Shown in pieces: positions 5,788 to 12,090 of a stretch of 12,090 bases of DNA (position 1 is its first letter; each line of letters begins with the position of its first letter). This stretch comes from Salinirussus sp. (GTDB lineage Archaea; Halobacteriota; Halobacteria; Halobacteriales; Haloarculaceae). Below the pieces are notes generated by a model that did no database searches, was not told where the DNA came from, and worked only from the letters and a program-made list of their open reading frames with translations. The translations under genes and the position numbers were made by a program. The stretch lies in the NCBI GenBank assembly GCA_028275005.1, contig JAQCNN010000276.1, forward strand, positions 1-12,090, in the 5' to 3' direction.

Positions 5788-6204
5788 GTGTACTACCTGA
5801 CCCGGGGGCTCCAGCAAACACTGCTGCGACTGGCGGGGGAGGCCGAGCCCGACTCGACGACCATCTCGCTGTCAGTCACGCGGGCGGGTGAGTTCGAGAC
5901 GGACACCGGGTTGGACCCCGAGACACCGGTGTTCACACACTTCTACATGCCCGGTGCCGGTGGCTCGGTCAACGCGGTCTTCGGGGTCGACCTCGGCACG
6001 CCCGTCGGTCAGACCGAGGGGCGGTTCGTCTCCCACCCCGGCGGTGACCTCGGCGTCTCGAAGCTCGACGACCTCCACGAGGTCGTGTTCGTGGCGGTTC
6101 CGCCCTGGGACGAGGGGGACTTTGGCGCCTTCGACCGGCGTGGTGCCCGGAAGGATATCACTGTCATCGACGCGGAGCCGCCAGCCGAGGAGCCCGGGCT
6201 GTGA
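5788..6204 (+). CDS. Conserved hypothetical protein with partial JAMM/MPN-like motif
   Basis: A 138-residue acidic protein that I do not recognise by name. The GTG start is chosen because YYLTRGLQQTLLRLA begins a domain-like sequence; the upstream open frame is Arg/Ser-rich and non-halophilic. The core is ETPVFTHFYMPGAGGSVNAV (45-64), then GRFVSHPGGDLGVSKLDD (78-95) and HEVVFVAVPPW (97-107). VSHPGGDLGVSKLD fits the zinc-binding signature H-x-H-P-x6-S-x-x-D of JAMM metalloproteases except that the first His is Val81; His83, Ser91 and Asp94 are in register. This could be a degenerate MPN domain or coincidence. It is divergent from padR and may be its target. It converges on the RHH gene with a 22-base gap. 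Confidence 0.7.
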   Translation: MYYLTRGLQQTLLRLAGEAEPDSTTISLSVTRAGEFETDTGLDPETPVFTHFYMPGAGGSVNAVFGVDLGTPVGQTEGRFVSHPGGDLGVSKLDDLHEVVFVAVPPWDEGDFGAFDRRGARKDITVIDAEPPAEEPGL

Positions 6205-6226
6205 GGTGGTGTGTGTCGGAGGTCGG

Positions 6227-6436
6227 CTACTCCAGATAGCCCAGGTCCCGGAGCTGTGAGGCGATCTCCTCGAACTCCGCCTCGCTGAGTTGGTCCTCCT
6301 GCTGGTGTTTGATCACGATACTCCGCAGCAGAAACCGGACGAGGTCGCTCGTGCTCTGAAAGCTGGTGCCCTCGATGGTCTCGTCCACGCGGTCGGCGAG
6401 GTCCTTCGGGATGGAGACCGTCGTGTAATCTGTCAT
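6227..6436 (-). CDS. Small ribbon-helix-helix (CopG/MetJ-like) DNA-binding protein
   Basis: A 69-residue protein. YTTVSIPKDLADRVDETIEG (4-23) forms the DNA-contacting strand and first helix, and STSDLVRFLLRSIVIKH (28-44) the second helix, the standard RHH layout. The tail (LSEAEFEEIASQLRDLGYLE) is an acidic helix also seen in haloarchaeal members. It probably binds DNA as a dimer and may regulate itself or a neighbour; no toxin-like partner of known family is adjacent. A TATA-like ATACCTAT (6468-6461) 28 bases upstream supports this ATG and a leaderless message. Confidence 0.88.
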   Translation of the reverse strand: MTDYTTVSIPKDLADRVDETIEGTSFQSTSDLVRFLLRSIVIKHQQEDQLSEAEFEEIASQLRDLGYLE

Positions 6437-6460
6437 ACGCCGACCTTACCTGCCGCGGGG

Positions 6461-6468
6461 ATAGGTAT
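6461..6468 (-). promoter_or_regulatory. TATA-like box of the RHH gene
   Basis: The minus strand reads CAATACCTATCCCC; the ATACCTAT core is centred 28 bases before the ATG at 6436. This gives the RHH gene its own promoter, inside the 47-base gap after the small ORF at 6639-6484. Confidence 0.4.
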
Positions 6469-6483
6469 TGTGTCCTGGCCGGC

Positions 6484-6639
6484 TCAGGCCGAGTCGGGTT
6501 CGACCTGCCACCGGTCCGCGAACATCTGCGGGCAGGGGTTGGTGTTGTCCGGCGAGAAGGTTCGAGGGGCGTTACGTGTGCTGAACTGTCTGCTCGTGGT
6601 GCGGGGTTGGGCGTCCGTCGTGGGGTGTGTTGTGCTCAT
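6484..6639 (-). CDS. Small hypothetical protein (51 residues)
   Basis: An ORF in the gene-poor stretch between the RHH gene and the M24 peptidase. About 84 percent of its third codon positions are G or C, as in the real genes here, which argues that it is coding. The N-terminal half is Thr/Arg-rich (STTHPTTDAQPRTTSR). The C-terminal half is distinctive: RNAPRTFSPDN, then NPCPQMFADRWQVEPDSA, with one Cys and one Trp. It is less acidic than its neighbours. I see no known domain and assign no function. No Shine-Dalgarno precedes the ATG. The clearest promoter box (6754-6747) is about 110 bases upstream, with a 13-codon ORF in between. Confidence 0.45.
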   Translation of the reverse strand: MSTTHPTTDAQPRTTSRQFSTRNAPRTFSPDNTNPCPQMFADRWQVEPDSA

Positions 6640-6746
6640 GTGGTTTGTGTGAAATGTAGTTGGCGCGCGAGACAGGTTGTTAGGAGTGAGATACCGGACG
6701 TACCGGGATTACCACGAGCATCGTACCTATCCGGAGTGCCCCATCG

Positions 6747-6754
6747 TTAATAAA
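6747..6754 (-). promoter_or_regulatory. Strong TATA box in the 6437-6816 gap
   Basis: The minus strand reads ACATTTATTAACG, the most AT-rich word in the region, downstream of the M24 peptidase stop. Transcription should begin near 6724, just before an ATG at 6721 that opens a 13-codon ORF (MLVVIPVRPVSHS, ending in TAA at 6682-6680). The next coding candidate is the 51-residue ORF. A plus-strand role cannot be excluded, since the reverse complement TTAATAAA is also AT-rich. Confidence 0.45.
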
Positions 6755-6816
6755 TGTTCATGATCGAGGCCGGAGTCGCGGGCCGGGTCCGGGGGCTCGG
6801 AGCGGCCGTCGCCACC

Positions 6817-7992
6817 TCAGACGACGAGGGTCTCCTCGTAGTCGGTGAGGTTCTCGTGGCCGCCCTCGGTGACGACGACGATATCCTCGATACGAACGCC
6901 GCCGACGGCTGGGTCGTACAGCCCCGGTTCGACCGTGATGACCTGTCCGGGGCGGAGTTCGCCGCCGTCGGGTGCGAGCCGCGGGAGTTCGTGGACGTCG
7001 AGTCCGACGCCGTGGCCCGTGCTGTGGATGAAGCCCGTCTCGGCGGCCTCATCGCTTCGTAATGTTGGCAGACCCGCCGCCTCGTAGACGTCACAGACGG
7101 CATCGTGGACCGTCGCCCCGGTCACGCCCGGCTCGACCGCGTCGAGGGCCGCCCGTTTTGCCTCGGCGGTCAGCTCGTACCACTCCCGGACAGTTTCGCC
7201 GGGCGTCCCCGCACAGAGGGTCCGCGTCATGTCGGCGTGGTACTTGCTGGCCTTCGACTGCGGGAAGATATCGACGATGATCGGCTCGTCTGCCTCGAGC
7301 GGCCCGCTCCCGCGGTCGTGGGGGTCCGCGGCATCGGCCCCGCAGGCGACGATCGTCTCGTCCAGCGCACAGCCGTGTCTGAGGAGTTCCACCTCGATGG
7401 CCTCCTTGACGCGCTCGCTGGTGAGGGGCTCCCCGTCACGCAGCAGGTGGCCGTCGTCACCGACATCGGCGTCGGCGATGAGCTCCTCGGCCCGGCCCAT
7501 CGCCGCCTCGTTTGCCCGCTGTGTCTCGCGGACGTGTGCGACCTCGTCGTCGGCCTTTATCGCCCGGATCTCGGTGACGACACCGCTGTCCTCCGCGGTC
7601 ACGTCGACACCCTGGTCGCGGAGGCCGTCGGCGGTCCGGAGTGGGAATCGCGGCGGCGTCGCCACCGAGTGAACCCCGTGTGAGTCCAGAAACGCCGCGA
7701 GCACACGGTCGCGTGCCTCCTGCGGGCCGTGGGCCTCGGCGAGGGCGCCGTACCCGTAGTCGACATCGCGCTCGACGGAGTCGGCGCTGGCCTCCGCCTT
7801 TGCCCGGCCGTACTCCAGACTCCGGGCGAACAGGAGGTGTGTCGAGCCGTTGTACAGCGTCACGAACGGGTCCGGTGCGTCGAACCCTGACAGGTAGTAC
7901 TGGTCGGCGTCGGTGGAGTCGGCGTCGATCAGGTAGCCGTCGACGCCAGCCTCCTCGAGAAAGCCGTCGAGCCGTGAACGGTCGGGGGCCAT
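6817..7992 (-). CDS. M24-family metallopeptidase (Xaa-Pro dipeptidase/aminopeptidase-like)
   Basis: A cytoplasmic pita-bread-fold peptidase, likely cleaving Xaa-Pro bonds during peptide turnover. The product is 391 residues. The N-terminal creatinase-like domain covers about 1-130 and the catalytic domain about 145-391. All five metal ligands are in place: Asp241 in IIVDIFPQ, Asp254 in YHADMTRT, His327 in STGHGVGLDVHE, Glu355 in ITVEPGLY and Glu369 in VRIEDIVVV, so it should be active. Two ATGs compete, 8001 and 7992; the TATA-like box at 8020-8013 is about 25 bases before 7992 and favours the shorter form. It is divergent from the ABC exporter operon. Substrate preference cannot be fixed from sequence; PepQ or PepP type are both possible. 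Confidence 0.92.
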   Translation of the reverse strand: MAPDRSRLDGFLEEAGVDGYLIDADSTDADQYYLSGFDAPDPFVTLYNGSTHLLFARSLEYGRAKAEASADSVERDVDYGYGALAEAHGPQEARDRVLAAFLDSHGVHSVATPPRFPLRTADGLRDQGVDVTAEDSGVVTEIRAIKADDEVAHVRETQRANEAAMGRAEELIADADVGDDGHLLRDGEPLTSERVKEAIEVELLRHGCALDETIVACGADAADPHDRGSGPLEADEPIIVDIFPQSKASKYHADMTRTLCAGTPGETVREWYELTAEAKRAALDAVEPGVTGATVHDAVCDVYEAAGLPTLRSDEAAETGFIHSTGHGVGLDVHELPRLAPDGGELRPGQVITVEPGLYDPAVGGVRIEDIVVVTEGGHENLTDYEETLVV

Positions 7993-8012
7993 ACCCGACA
8001 TAACGGCCCAGG

Positions 8013-8020
8013 GGTACAAA
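8013..8020 (-). promoter_or_regulatory. TATA-like box of the M24 peptidase gene
   Basis: The minus strand reads CATTTGTACCCC. The centre lies about 25 bases before the ATG at 7992, consistent with a leaderless transcript from that ATG. Confidence 0.45.
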
Positions 8021-8079
8021 TGAGATGCTGTCGACCCGAACGGGGGGTGGCGGCCACTACTATCACGAAGACTGAACAT

Positions 8080-8086
8080 ATAACCG
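8080..8086 (+). promoter_or_regulatory. TATA box of the ABC exporter operon
   Basis: ATATAAC in GAACATATAACCGCG lies about 31 bases before the ATG at 8114, so the message has a very short leader or none. An imperfectly extended inverted repeat GTGGC-G-GCCAC at 8047-8057 sits between this box and the divergent peptidase promoter and could be an operator for either. Confidence 0.5.
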
Positions 8087-8113
8087 CGAATAGCCCCTGA
8101 ACTTCGACACCGA

Positions 8114-9112
8114 ATGACCGAATACGCGATCGACGCCGACGGGATCGAGCTGACATACAGTGACGGGACGAAGGCGGTCCGTGGGATCGACCTCCAGGTC
8201 CCACGCGGCGAGTTTTATGCCTTCCTGGGCCCGAACGGTGCGGGCAAGACGACGACGATCAAGACACTGGCGACGTTGCTGGCGCCGACCGGCGGGGAGA
8301 TCCGGGTCAACGGCTTCGACGCCGTCTCGGGGTCCCGGAGGGTCCGGGAGTCGATCGGCTACATGGCCCAGGAGACAAGCGTCGACGAGGAACTGACCGC
8401 CCGCGAGAACATCCGCTTTGCGTGTGAGTCCTACGGCGTTCCTCGGGGCGAGCGTGCCGAGCGGATCGACGAACTGCTCGACCTCGTCGACCTGGCCGAC
8501 GTCGCCGACAAGCGAGCCGGCGGCTTCTCCGGCGGGATGAAAAAGCGACTCGACGCCGCGACGGCGCTGGTCCACCGCCCGCCGCTGGTCTTTCTCGACG
8601 AGCCGACGACTGGACTGGACCCGAAGGCGCGCAACCGGCTCTGGGACTACTTCCGGACGATCAACGACGCCGGGACGACCATCTTCCTCACCACACAGTA
8701 TCTGGAGGAAGCCGACCAGCTCTGTGAGCGGATCGGCGTCATCCTCGACGGGGAGATCGTCGCCTCGGGGGCACCGGCTGAGCTCAAACAGCGGGTTGGC
8801 GGGGAGATACTCGATGTCGACCTCGCGGACGGTGACAGCCAGCAGGCCGCCGAGATCGCCCGCCGTGCCGGCCTCTTCGAGCCCGGAGCGACCGTCGAGG
8901 TCACCGACAGTGGGCTCACGGTCACCTCACAGCGGGCCCGTGAGCGGGGGACTGACCTCCTCGTCGAGCTGCGGGACGCAGGGATACCCGTGACCGGGTT
9001 CAACGTACGGGCGCCGACGCTCGACGACGTCTTCCTCGCGATCACCGGTGAACACGTCGAGACGGGACCATCCGCCGGCGAAGCGACCGAGGAACTGGAG
9101 GTGGGCCGGTGA
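8114..9112 (+). CDS. ABC transporter ATP-binding protein, DrrA type
   Basis: The ATPase of a two-gene exporter, 332 residues. Walker A is GPNGAGKTT (39-47), the Q-loop is Gln86 in YMAQETS, the signature is FSGGMKKRLDAA (138-149), Walker B is LVFLDEPTTGLDP (158-170). The switch position reads LTTQYLEEAD, with Gln195 where most ABC ATPases have His; this is a known trait of the DrrA (daunorubicin resistance) group. Residues from about 225 form the C-terminal accessory domain usual in that group, ending in LDDVFLAITGE. It shares a GTGA overlap with the permease gene. The substrate is unknown; drugs, glycolipids or lipids are typical for the family. Confidence 0.95.
   Translation: MTEYAIDADGIELTYSDGTKAVRGIDLQVPRGEFYAFLGPNGAGKTTTIKTLATLLAPTGGEIRVNGFDAVSGSRRVRESIGYMAQETSVDEELTARENIRFACESYGVPRGERAERIDELLDLVDLADVADKRAGGFSGGMKKRLDAATALVHRPPLVFLDEPTTGLDPKARNRLWDYFRTINDAGTTIFLTTQYLEEADQLCERIGVILDGEIVASGAPAELKQRVGGEILDVDLADGDSQQAAEIARRAGLFEPGATVEVTDSGLTVTSQRARERGTDLLVELRDAGIPVTGFNVRAPTLDDVFLAITGEHVETGPSAGEATEELEVGR
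9097..9103 (+). promoter_or_regulatory. Shine-Dalgarno site of the permease gene
   Basis: GGAGGTG is a full match to the 16S 3' end, five bases before the GTG at 9109. It fixes the non-ATG start of this internal operon gene. Confidence 0.7.
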
Positions 9113-9993
9113 GTACTCCCACCGCCGAGGAGACCGGGACCGGTGAGTCAGCCGTCGACCGGTCCAGCAACAGCTACTTCGGCGAGGTCTGGGTGAACTT
9201 CAAGCGCTGGAACCGCAAGGCTGTCAGAAACCCGTTCGTCCTCGTCGTCTCGCTCGTCCAGCCGGTGATCTTTCTCGTCCTCTTCACACAGGTCTTTGGC
9301 GGGGTCGCGGGCGACGCACTCAGCCGGAGCGGGGCCGGGGTCAGCTACGAAACCTACCTCGTCCCGGCGATTGCGGTCCAGGTTGCGATCGCGGCTGCCG
9401 CCACCTCGGGCGTTGGCCTAGTCAACGACATCGAGAACGGGATGTTCGAGAAGGTGCTGGTGAGCCCGATGAGTCGGTCCGCGGTCTTCCTCGGGAAGAC
9501 CGCTGCCGAACTACTCCGGATCGCCGTCCAGGTCGGGATCATCCTCGGCCTCGGTGTCGTCCTGGGTGCGGAGGTCGGGACCGGCCTTCTCGGCGCCCTG
9601 GGGGTCGTCGCGGTCGGGGTCGTCTTCTCGCTGTGGTTCATCGGCTTCTCGAACTCGCTTGCGGTGCTGACGAAGGACCAGGAGTCGACGATCATCGGTG
9701 CCAATCTCCTCCAGTTCCCGCTGTTGTTCCTGTCCTCGGCGTTCCTGCCGCTGGAGGCACTGCCAGGGTGGATCCGGACCGTCGCGAGGTTCAACCCGGT
9801 CACATACGGGGTCGATGCCGCCCGGTCGCTGATGCTGAACGCCGACGCCGCGAGCGTGTTCAGCGCCAGCGGGTTCGGCGCCGTCTGGAACGCCGTGCTC
9901 CCGGCTCTCGGGGTCCTACTCGCACTCGACCTGTTGTTCGGCGGTATCGCCGTCGCGATGATCCGCCGGGCGTCGAGTTCGAAGGTGCAGTGA
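9109..9993 (+). CDS. ABC-2 type permease of DrrB-like exporter
   Basis: The membrane partner of the preceding ATPase, 294 residues. A short polar N-terminus and the coupling segment FKRWNRKAVRNP (31-42) precede about six membrane helices, near 43-64, 83-104, 133-154, 160-184, 195-214 and 262-285. The ABC-2 signature lies in LVNDIENGMFEKVLVSPMSR (104-123), and the family's ARFNPVTYGVDAARSLML (226-243) follows the fifth helix. The GTG start overlaps the ATPase stop and has GGAGGTG at 9097-9103, five bases upstream, so the two proteins are translated together. Confidence 0.94.
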   Translation: MSTPTAEETGTGESAVDRSSNSYFGEVWVNFKRWNRKAVRNPFVLVVSLVQPVIFLVLFTQVFGGVAGDALSRSGAGVSYETYLVPAIAVQVAIAAAATSGVGLVNDIENGMFEKVLVSPMSRSAVFLGKTAAELLRIAVQVGIILGLGVVLGAEVGTGLLGALGVVAVGVVFSLWFIGFSNSLAVLTKDQESTIIGANLLQFPLLFLSSAFLPLEALPGWIRTVARFNPVTYGVDAARSLMLNADAASVFSASGFGAVWNAVLPALGVLLALDLLFGGIAVAMIRRASSSKVQ

Positions 9994-10016
9994 CCGGCGC
10001 CACGTCCGGTACCCTC

Positions 10017-10022
10017 TTTTGC
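10017..10022 (+). promoter_or_regulatory. T-rich core promoter of aroA
   Basis: CTCTTTTGCGG, centred about 25 bases before the aroA ATG at 10043, lies in the 49-base gap after the permease gene. It suggests aroA is transcribed leaderless and independently of the exporter operon. Confidence 0.4.
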
Positions 10023-10042
10023 GGCCCCGCCGAGCTACGGCT

Positions 10043-11341
10043 ATGGATGTCACTATCGCGGCGTCGACAGTCGGTGGCCGCGTCCAGGCACCACCCTCGA
10101 AGAGCTACACCCACCGGGCAGTCCTCGCCGCGGGCTACGCCGAAGGCGCAACAGTCCGGGGACCACTCGTCAGTGCCGACACCCGCGCGACGATGCGTGC
10201 CGTCGAGGCCTTCGGCGGGTCGGTCGATACCCGTGAGTTGGAGGACGGGGCGACCGCTCTCGACATCGACGGGTTCGGCGGGCGACCCGGGGTCCCCGCG
10301 GACGTCGTCGACTGCGCGAACAGCGGGACAACGACCCGCCTCACGACGGCGACAGCAGCACTGGCTGACGGGCTAACGGTGCTTACCGGCGACGAGTCGC
10401 TTCGCGCCCGGCCACAGGGGCCGCTCCTGCGGGCTATCGACCAGGTTGGCGGCCGCGCGGAGAGTACGAGAGGCAACGGGCAGGCCCCGCTCGTGGTCGG
10501 CGGGCCGGTCCACGGGGGAAGCGCCGCGGTCCCGGGTGACGTCTCCTCTCAGTTCATCACCGCCTTGCTGATGGCGGGGGCGGTCACCGAGGCAGGGGTG
10601 GATATCACGCTTCAGACCGAGCTCAAGTCCGCCCCCTACGTCGACATCACGCTCGAGGTGCTGGATGGCTTCGGGGTGCGTGCCCGCGAGACAGACCGGG
10701 GGTTCTCTGTCGGCGGTGGCCAGACCTACGACCCCGGGGACGGCTACGACGTGCCGGGTGACTTCTCCTCGGTCTCGTACCTCCTCGCCGCGGGCGCAGT
10801 TGCCGGCGTGGACGGCGTGACGGTCACCGGTGCCTACCCGAGCGCGCAAGGCGACCAGGCCATCGTCGAGGTGTTGGACCGGATGGGAGCGGATGTCTTC
10901 TGGGACCGGGAGGCTGGCGAGCTTACAACCACCGAAAACGAGCTGGAGGGGGTCGAGGTCAGCGTCGCCGACACGCCCGACCTGTTGCCGACTGTTGCGG
11001 TGTTGGGGGCAGTTGCCGACGGGACGACGCGGGTCGTCGACGCCGAGCACGTCCGCTACAAGGAGACCGACCGGGTGACGGCGATGGCCGAGGCGTTAGA
11101 ACAGCTGGGCGCGAGTGTCGAGGAGGAGCAGGAGTCACTCACCGTCCACGGCGGTGACTCGGCGCTTCGCGGGGCAACTGTCGACGGGCGCGGTGACCAC
11201 CGAATTATTATGGCGCTGTCGGTCGCCGGCCTGGCCGCCGAGGGGCTGACGACCGTCCGCGGTGCCGACGACGTGGACGTCTCCTTTCCCGGCTTCTTCG
11301 ACGCGCTTGCGGGACTCGGCGCCGACATCCGTCGGGAGTGA
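10043..11341 (+). CDS. aroA: 3-Phosphoshikimate 1-carboxyvinyltransferase (EPSP synthase)
   Basis: The sixth shikimate-pathway enzyme, which joins phosphoenolpyruvate to shikimate 3-phosphate on the way to chorismate. At 432 residues it is of normal length and built of two inverse alpha/beta lobes. Diagnostic segments are PPSKSYTHRA (17-26) with Lys20, CANSGTTTRL (91-100), ARPQGPLLRAI (122-132), GDVSSQFITALLMAG (165-179), the catalytic Asp313 in PDLLPTVAVLGA, RYKETDR (338-344) and GDHRIIMALSVAG (384-396). All key residues appear intact. The ATG at 10043 is preferred over a TTG at 10019 because the T-rich promoter box lies immediately upstream and the extra residues are unlike the family. The stop codon is the first base triplet of a long palindrome. 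Confidence 0.97.
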   Translation: MDVTIAASTVGGRVQAPPSKSYTHRAVLAAGYAEGATVRGPLVSADTRATMRAVEAFGGSVDTRELEDGATALDIDGFGGRPGVPADVVDCANSGTTTRLTTATAALADGLTVLTGDESLRARPQGPLLRAIDQVGGRAESTRGNGQAPLVVGGPVHGGSAAVPGDVSSQFITALLMAGAVTEAGVDITLQTELKSAPYVDITLEVLDGFGVRARETDRGFSVGGGQTYDPGDGYDVPGDFSSVSYLLAAGAVAGVDGVTVTGAYPSAQGDQAIVEVLDRMGADVFWDREAGELTTTENELEGVEVSVADTPDLLPTVAVLGAVADGTTRVVDAEHVRYKETDRVTAMAEALEQLGASVEEEQESLTVHGGDSALRGATVDGRGDHRIIMALSVAGLAAEGLTTVRGADDVDVSFPGFFDALAGLGADIRRE

Positions 11342-11420
11342 TACTGCTGGCTGTAACTGTTTGAGGATATCCGCGACCCCGGGGTCGCGAAATTCTTCAC
11401 AGACTCACAGCCGGCAGTAT
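11341..11420. repeat. 80-base imperfect palindrome after aroA
   Basis: The outer arms ATACTGCTGGCTGT (11341-11354) and ACAGCCGGCAGTAT (11407-11420) pair along all 14 positions, with one G-U wobble. The tip is a perfect 18-base palindrome, CGCGACCCCGGGGTCGCG (11372-11389). Between them CTGT/ACAG and an imperfect GAGGA/TTCTTC stretch continue the stem. A competing hairpin, AGACTCA (11401-11407) with TGAGTCT (11420-11426), overlaps the right arm. It could end aroA transcription, but its size and near-complete symmetry also suit a dispersed palindromic repeat or a short non-autonomous element. The remainder of the gap (11427-11560) shows nothing I can name. Confidence 0.6.
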
Positions 11421-11563
11421 GAGTCTCACAGGGGCGAGCAGGTGGCCCACAGCGGACACGGGACGGTCGGCCACGCGACCGCAGCCCGCCCCGTGGTCGT
11501 TCTCAGCGCACGGGAGGGCCTGGTTTCGGGTTCTGACTTGAAGCTGCGGGTGCGTCGTGCAAC

Positions 11564-11569
11564 TTTAAG
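11564..11569 (+). promoter_or_regulatory. TATA box of the acyl-CoA dehydrogenase gene
   Basis: TTTAAG in CAACTTTAAGTTCC is centred 27 bases before the ATG at 11594, the canonical spacing for a leaderless archaeal transcript. Confidence 0.55.
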
Positions 11570-11593
11570 TTCCGACGCGTGCCACCGTGTGGT

Positions 11594-12090
11594 ATGTTAG
11601 ACCTATCCGAGGAACAGCGGTTACTCGTCGACGAGATACGGCGGCTCGCCGAAAACGAATTTGCCGAGCGTGCGTTCACCTGGGAGGGGGAGGGCTACCC
11701 CGAGGAGAACATCGACCTCCTCGCCGACCGGGGCTTTCTGGGGATCAACCTCCCGACGGAGTACGGCGGTGGGGGGATGACGGAGTTCGACGTTGCCCTC
11801 CAGATCGAGACTGTTGGCCGGGTCTGTCCGGACACCGCCGCGGCGGTCTACGGCCAGTCGATGGTCGCCCCCCGGGCCATCGATATGTTTGGCTCGGAGT
11901 GGGCAAAGGAGCACTATCTGCCAAAGGTCACGAGTGGAGAACTGTCGATCGCGATCGGGATCTCCGAGCCCGAGGCCGGCAGTGACTCGACAAATATGAC
12001 CACCACGGCCGAGGAGGCCGACGACGGGAAACTCTACCTCAACGGCGAGAAGACCTGGGTGTCGAATGTCCCCGACTCCGAGGCGGCGGT
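11594..12090 (+). CDS. Acyl-CoA dehydrogenase, N-terminal part
   Basis: An FAD-dependent dehydrogenase that introduces the first double bond in acyl-CoA oxidation; 165 residues are visible of a usual 380 or so, and the gene runs past the window edge. The N-terminal helical domain starts LSEEQRLLVDEIRRLAENEF and includes GFLGINLPTEYGGGGM (47-62). GISEPEAGSDSTNM (122-135) is the conserved middle-domain segment contacting FAD and substrate, followed by LNGEKTWVSN (149-158). The catalytic base lies beyond the visible part. Chain-length or branched-chain preference cannot be judged, though its position near branched-chain amino acid genes is probably incidental. Confidence 0.94.
   Translation, partial: MLDLSEEQRLLVDEIRRLAENEFAERAFTWEGEGYPEENIDLLADRGFLGINLPTEYGGGGMTEFDVALQIETVGRVCPDTAAAVYGQSMVAPRAIDMFGSEWAKEHYLPKVTSGELSIAIGISEPEAGSDSTNMTTTAEEADDGKLYLNGEKTWVSNVPDSEAA

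Noticed and set aside
6227..6639. Toxin-antitoxin pair (RHH protein plus 51-residue ORF)
   Set aside because: RHH proteins can be antitoxins, but the small ORF resembles no toxin family, the RHH gene has its own promoter box, and the ORFs are 47 bases apart.

Overview
The window looks like chromosomal DNA of a halophilic archaeon (class Halobacteria). It is very GC-rich, third codon positions are almost all G or C, the proteins are rich in Asp and Glu, and most genes have a TATA-like or T-rich box 24-30 bases before the start codon, which fits leaderless transcripts. I see no tRNA, rRNA, CRISPR array, transposase or phage gene. The content is core metabolism plus conserved small haloarchaeal proteins.

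Layout. Positions 1-3820 (minus strand) hold the start of a branched-chain amino acid cluster: a LeuA/CimA-type synthase, then acetolactate synthase large (ilvB) and small (ilvN, running off the window edge) subunits. The synthase reading frame has no usable start codon before its catalytic motif. Its promoter and ATG sit in another frame, so there is an apparent +1 frameshift. The 288-base gap before ilvB holds a promoter, a possible leaderless leader ORF, two small hairpins and a good Shine-Dalgarno site. Positions 3972-5038 (plus) hold a small conserved protein and a probable degenerate metallo-beta-lactamase-fold protein. They converge on a PadR-type regulator (5085-5645, minus), and the gap between them is a long inverted repeat containing both stop codons. 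Divergent from padR is a small protein with a partial JAMM-like motif (5788-6204), which converges on a ribbon-helix-helix protein (6227-6436, minus). A gene-poor stretch (6437-6816) holds a likely 51-residue ORF. Positions 6817-7992 (minus) encode an M24 metallopeptidase, divergent from a DrrA-type ABC exporter operon (8114-9993, plus). Then come aroA (10043-11341), an 80-base imperfect palindrome, and a truncated acyl-CoA dehydrogenase (11594 onward).

How the genes fit together. The synthase and IlvBN supply leucine, isoleucine and valine precursors, and AroA supplies chorismate for aromatic amino acids. The ABC pair is probably a drug or lipid exporter. The unusual material is mostly regulatory: the ilvB leader, the synthase start, the shared terminator, the inverted repeat in the padR promoter and the palindrome after aroA.
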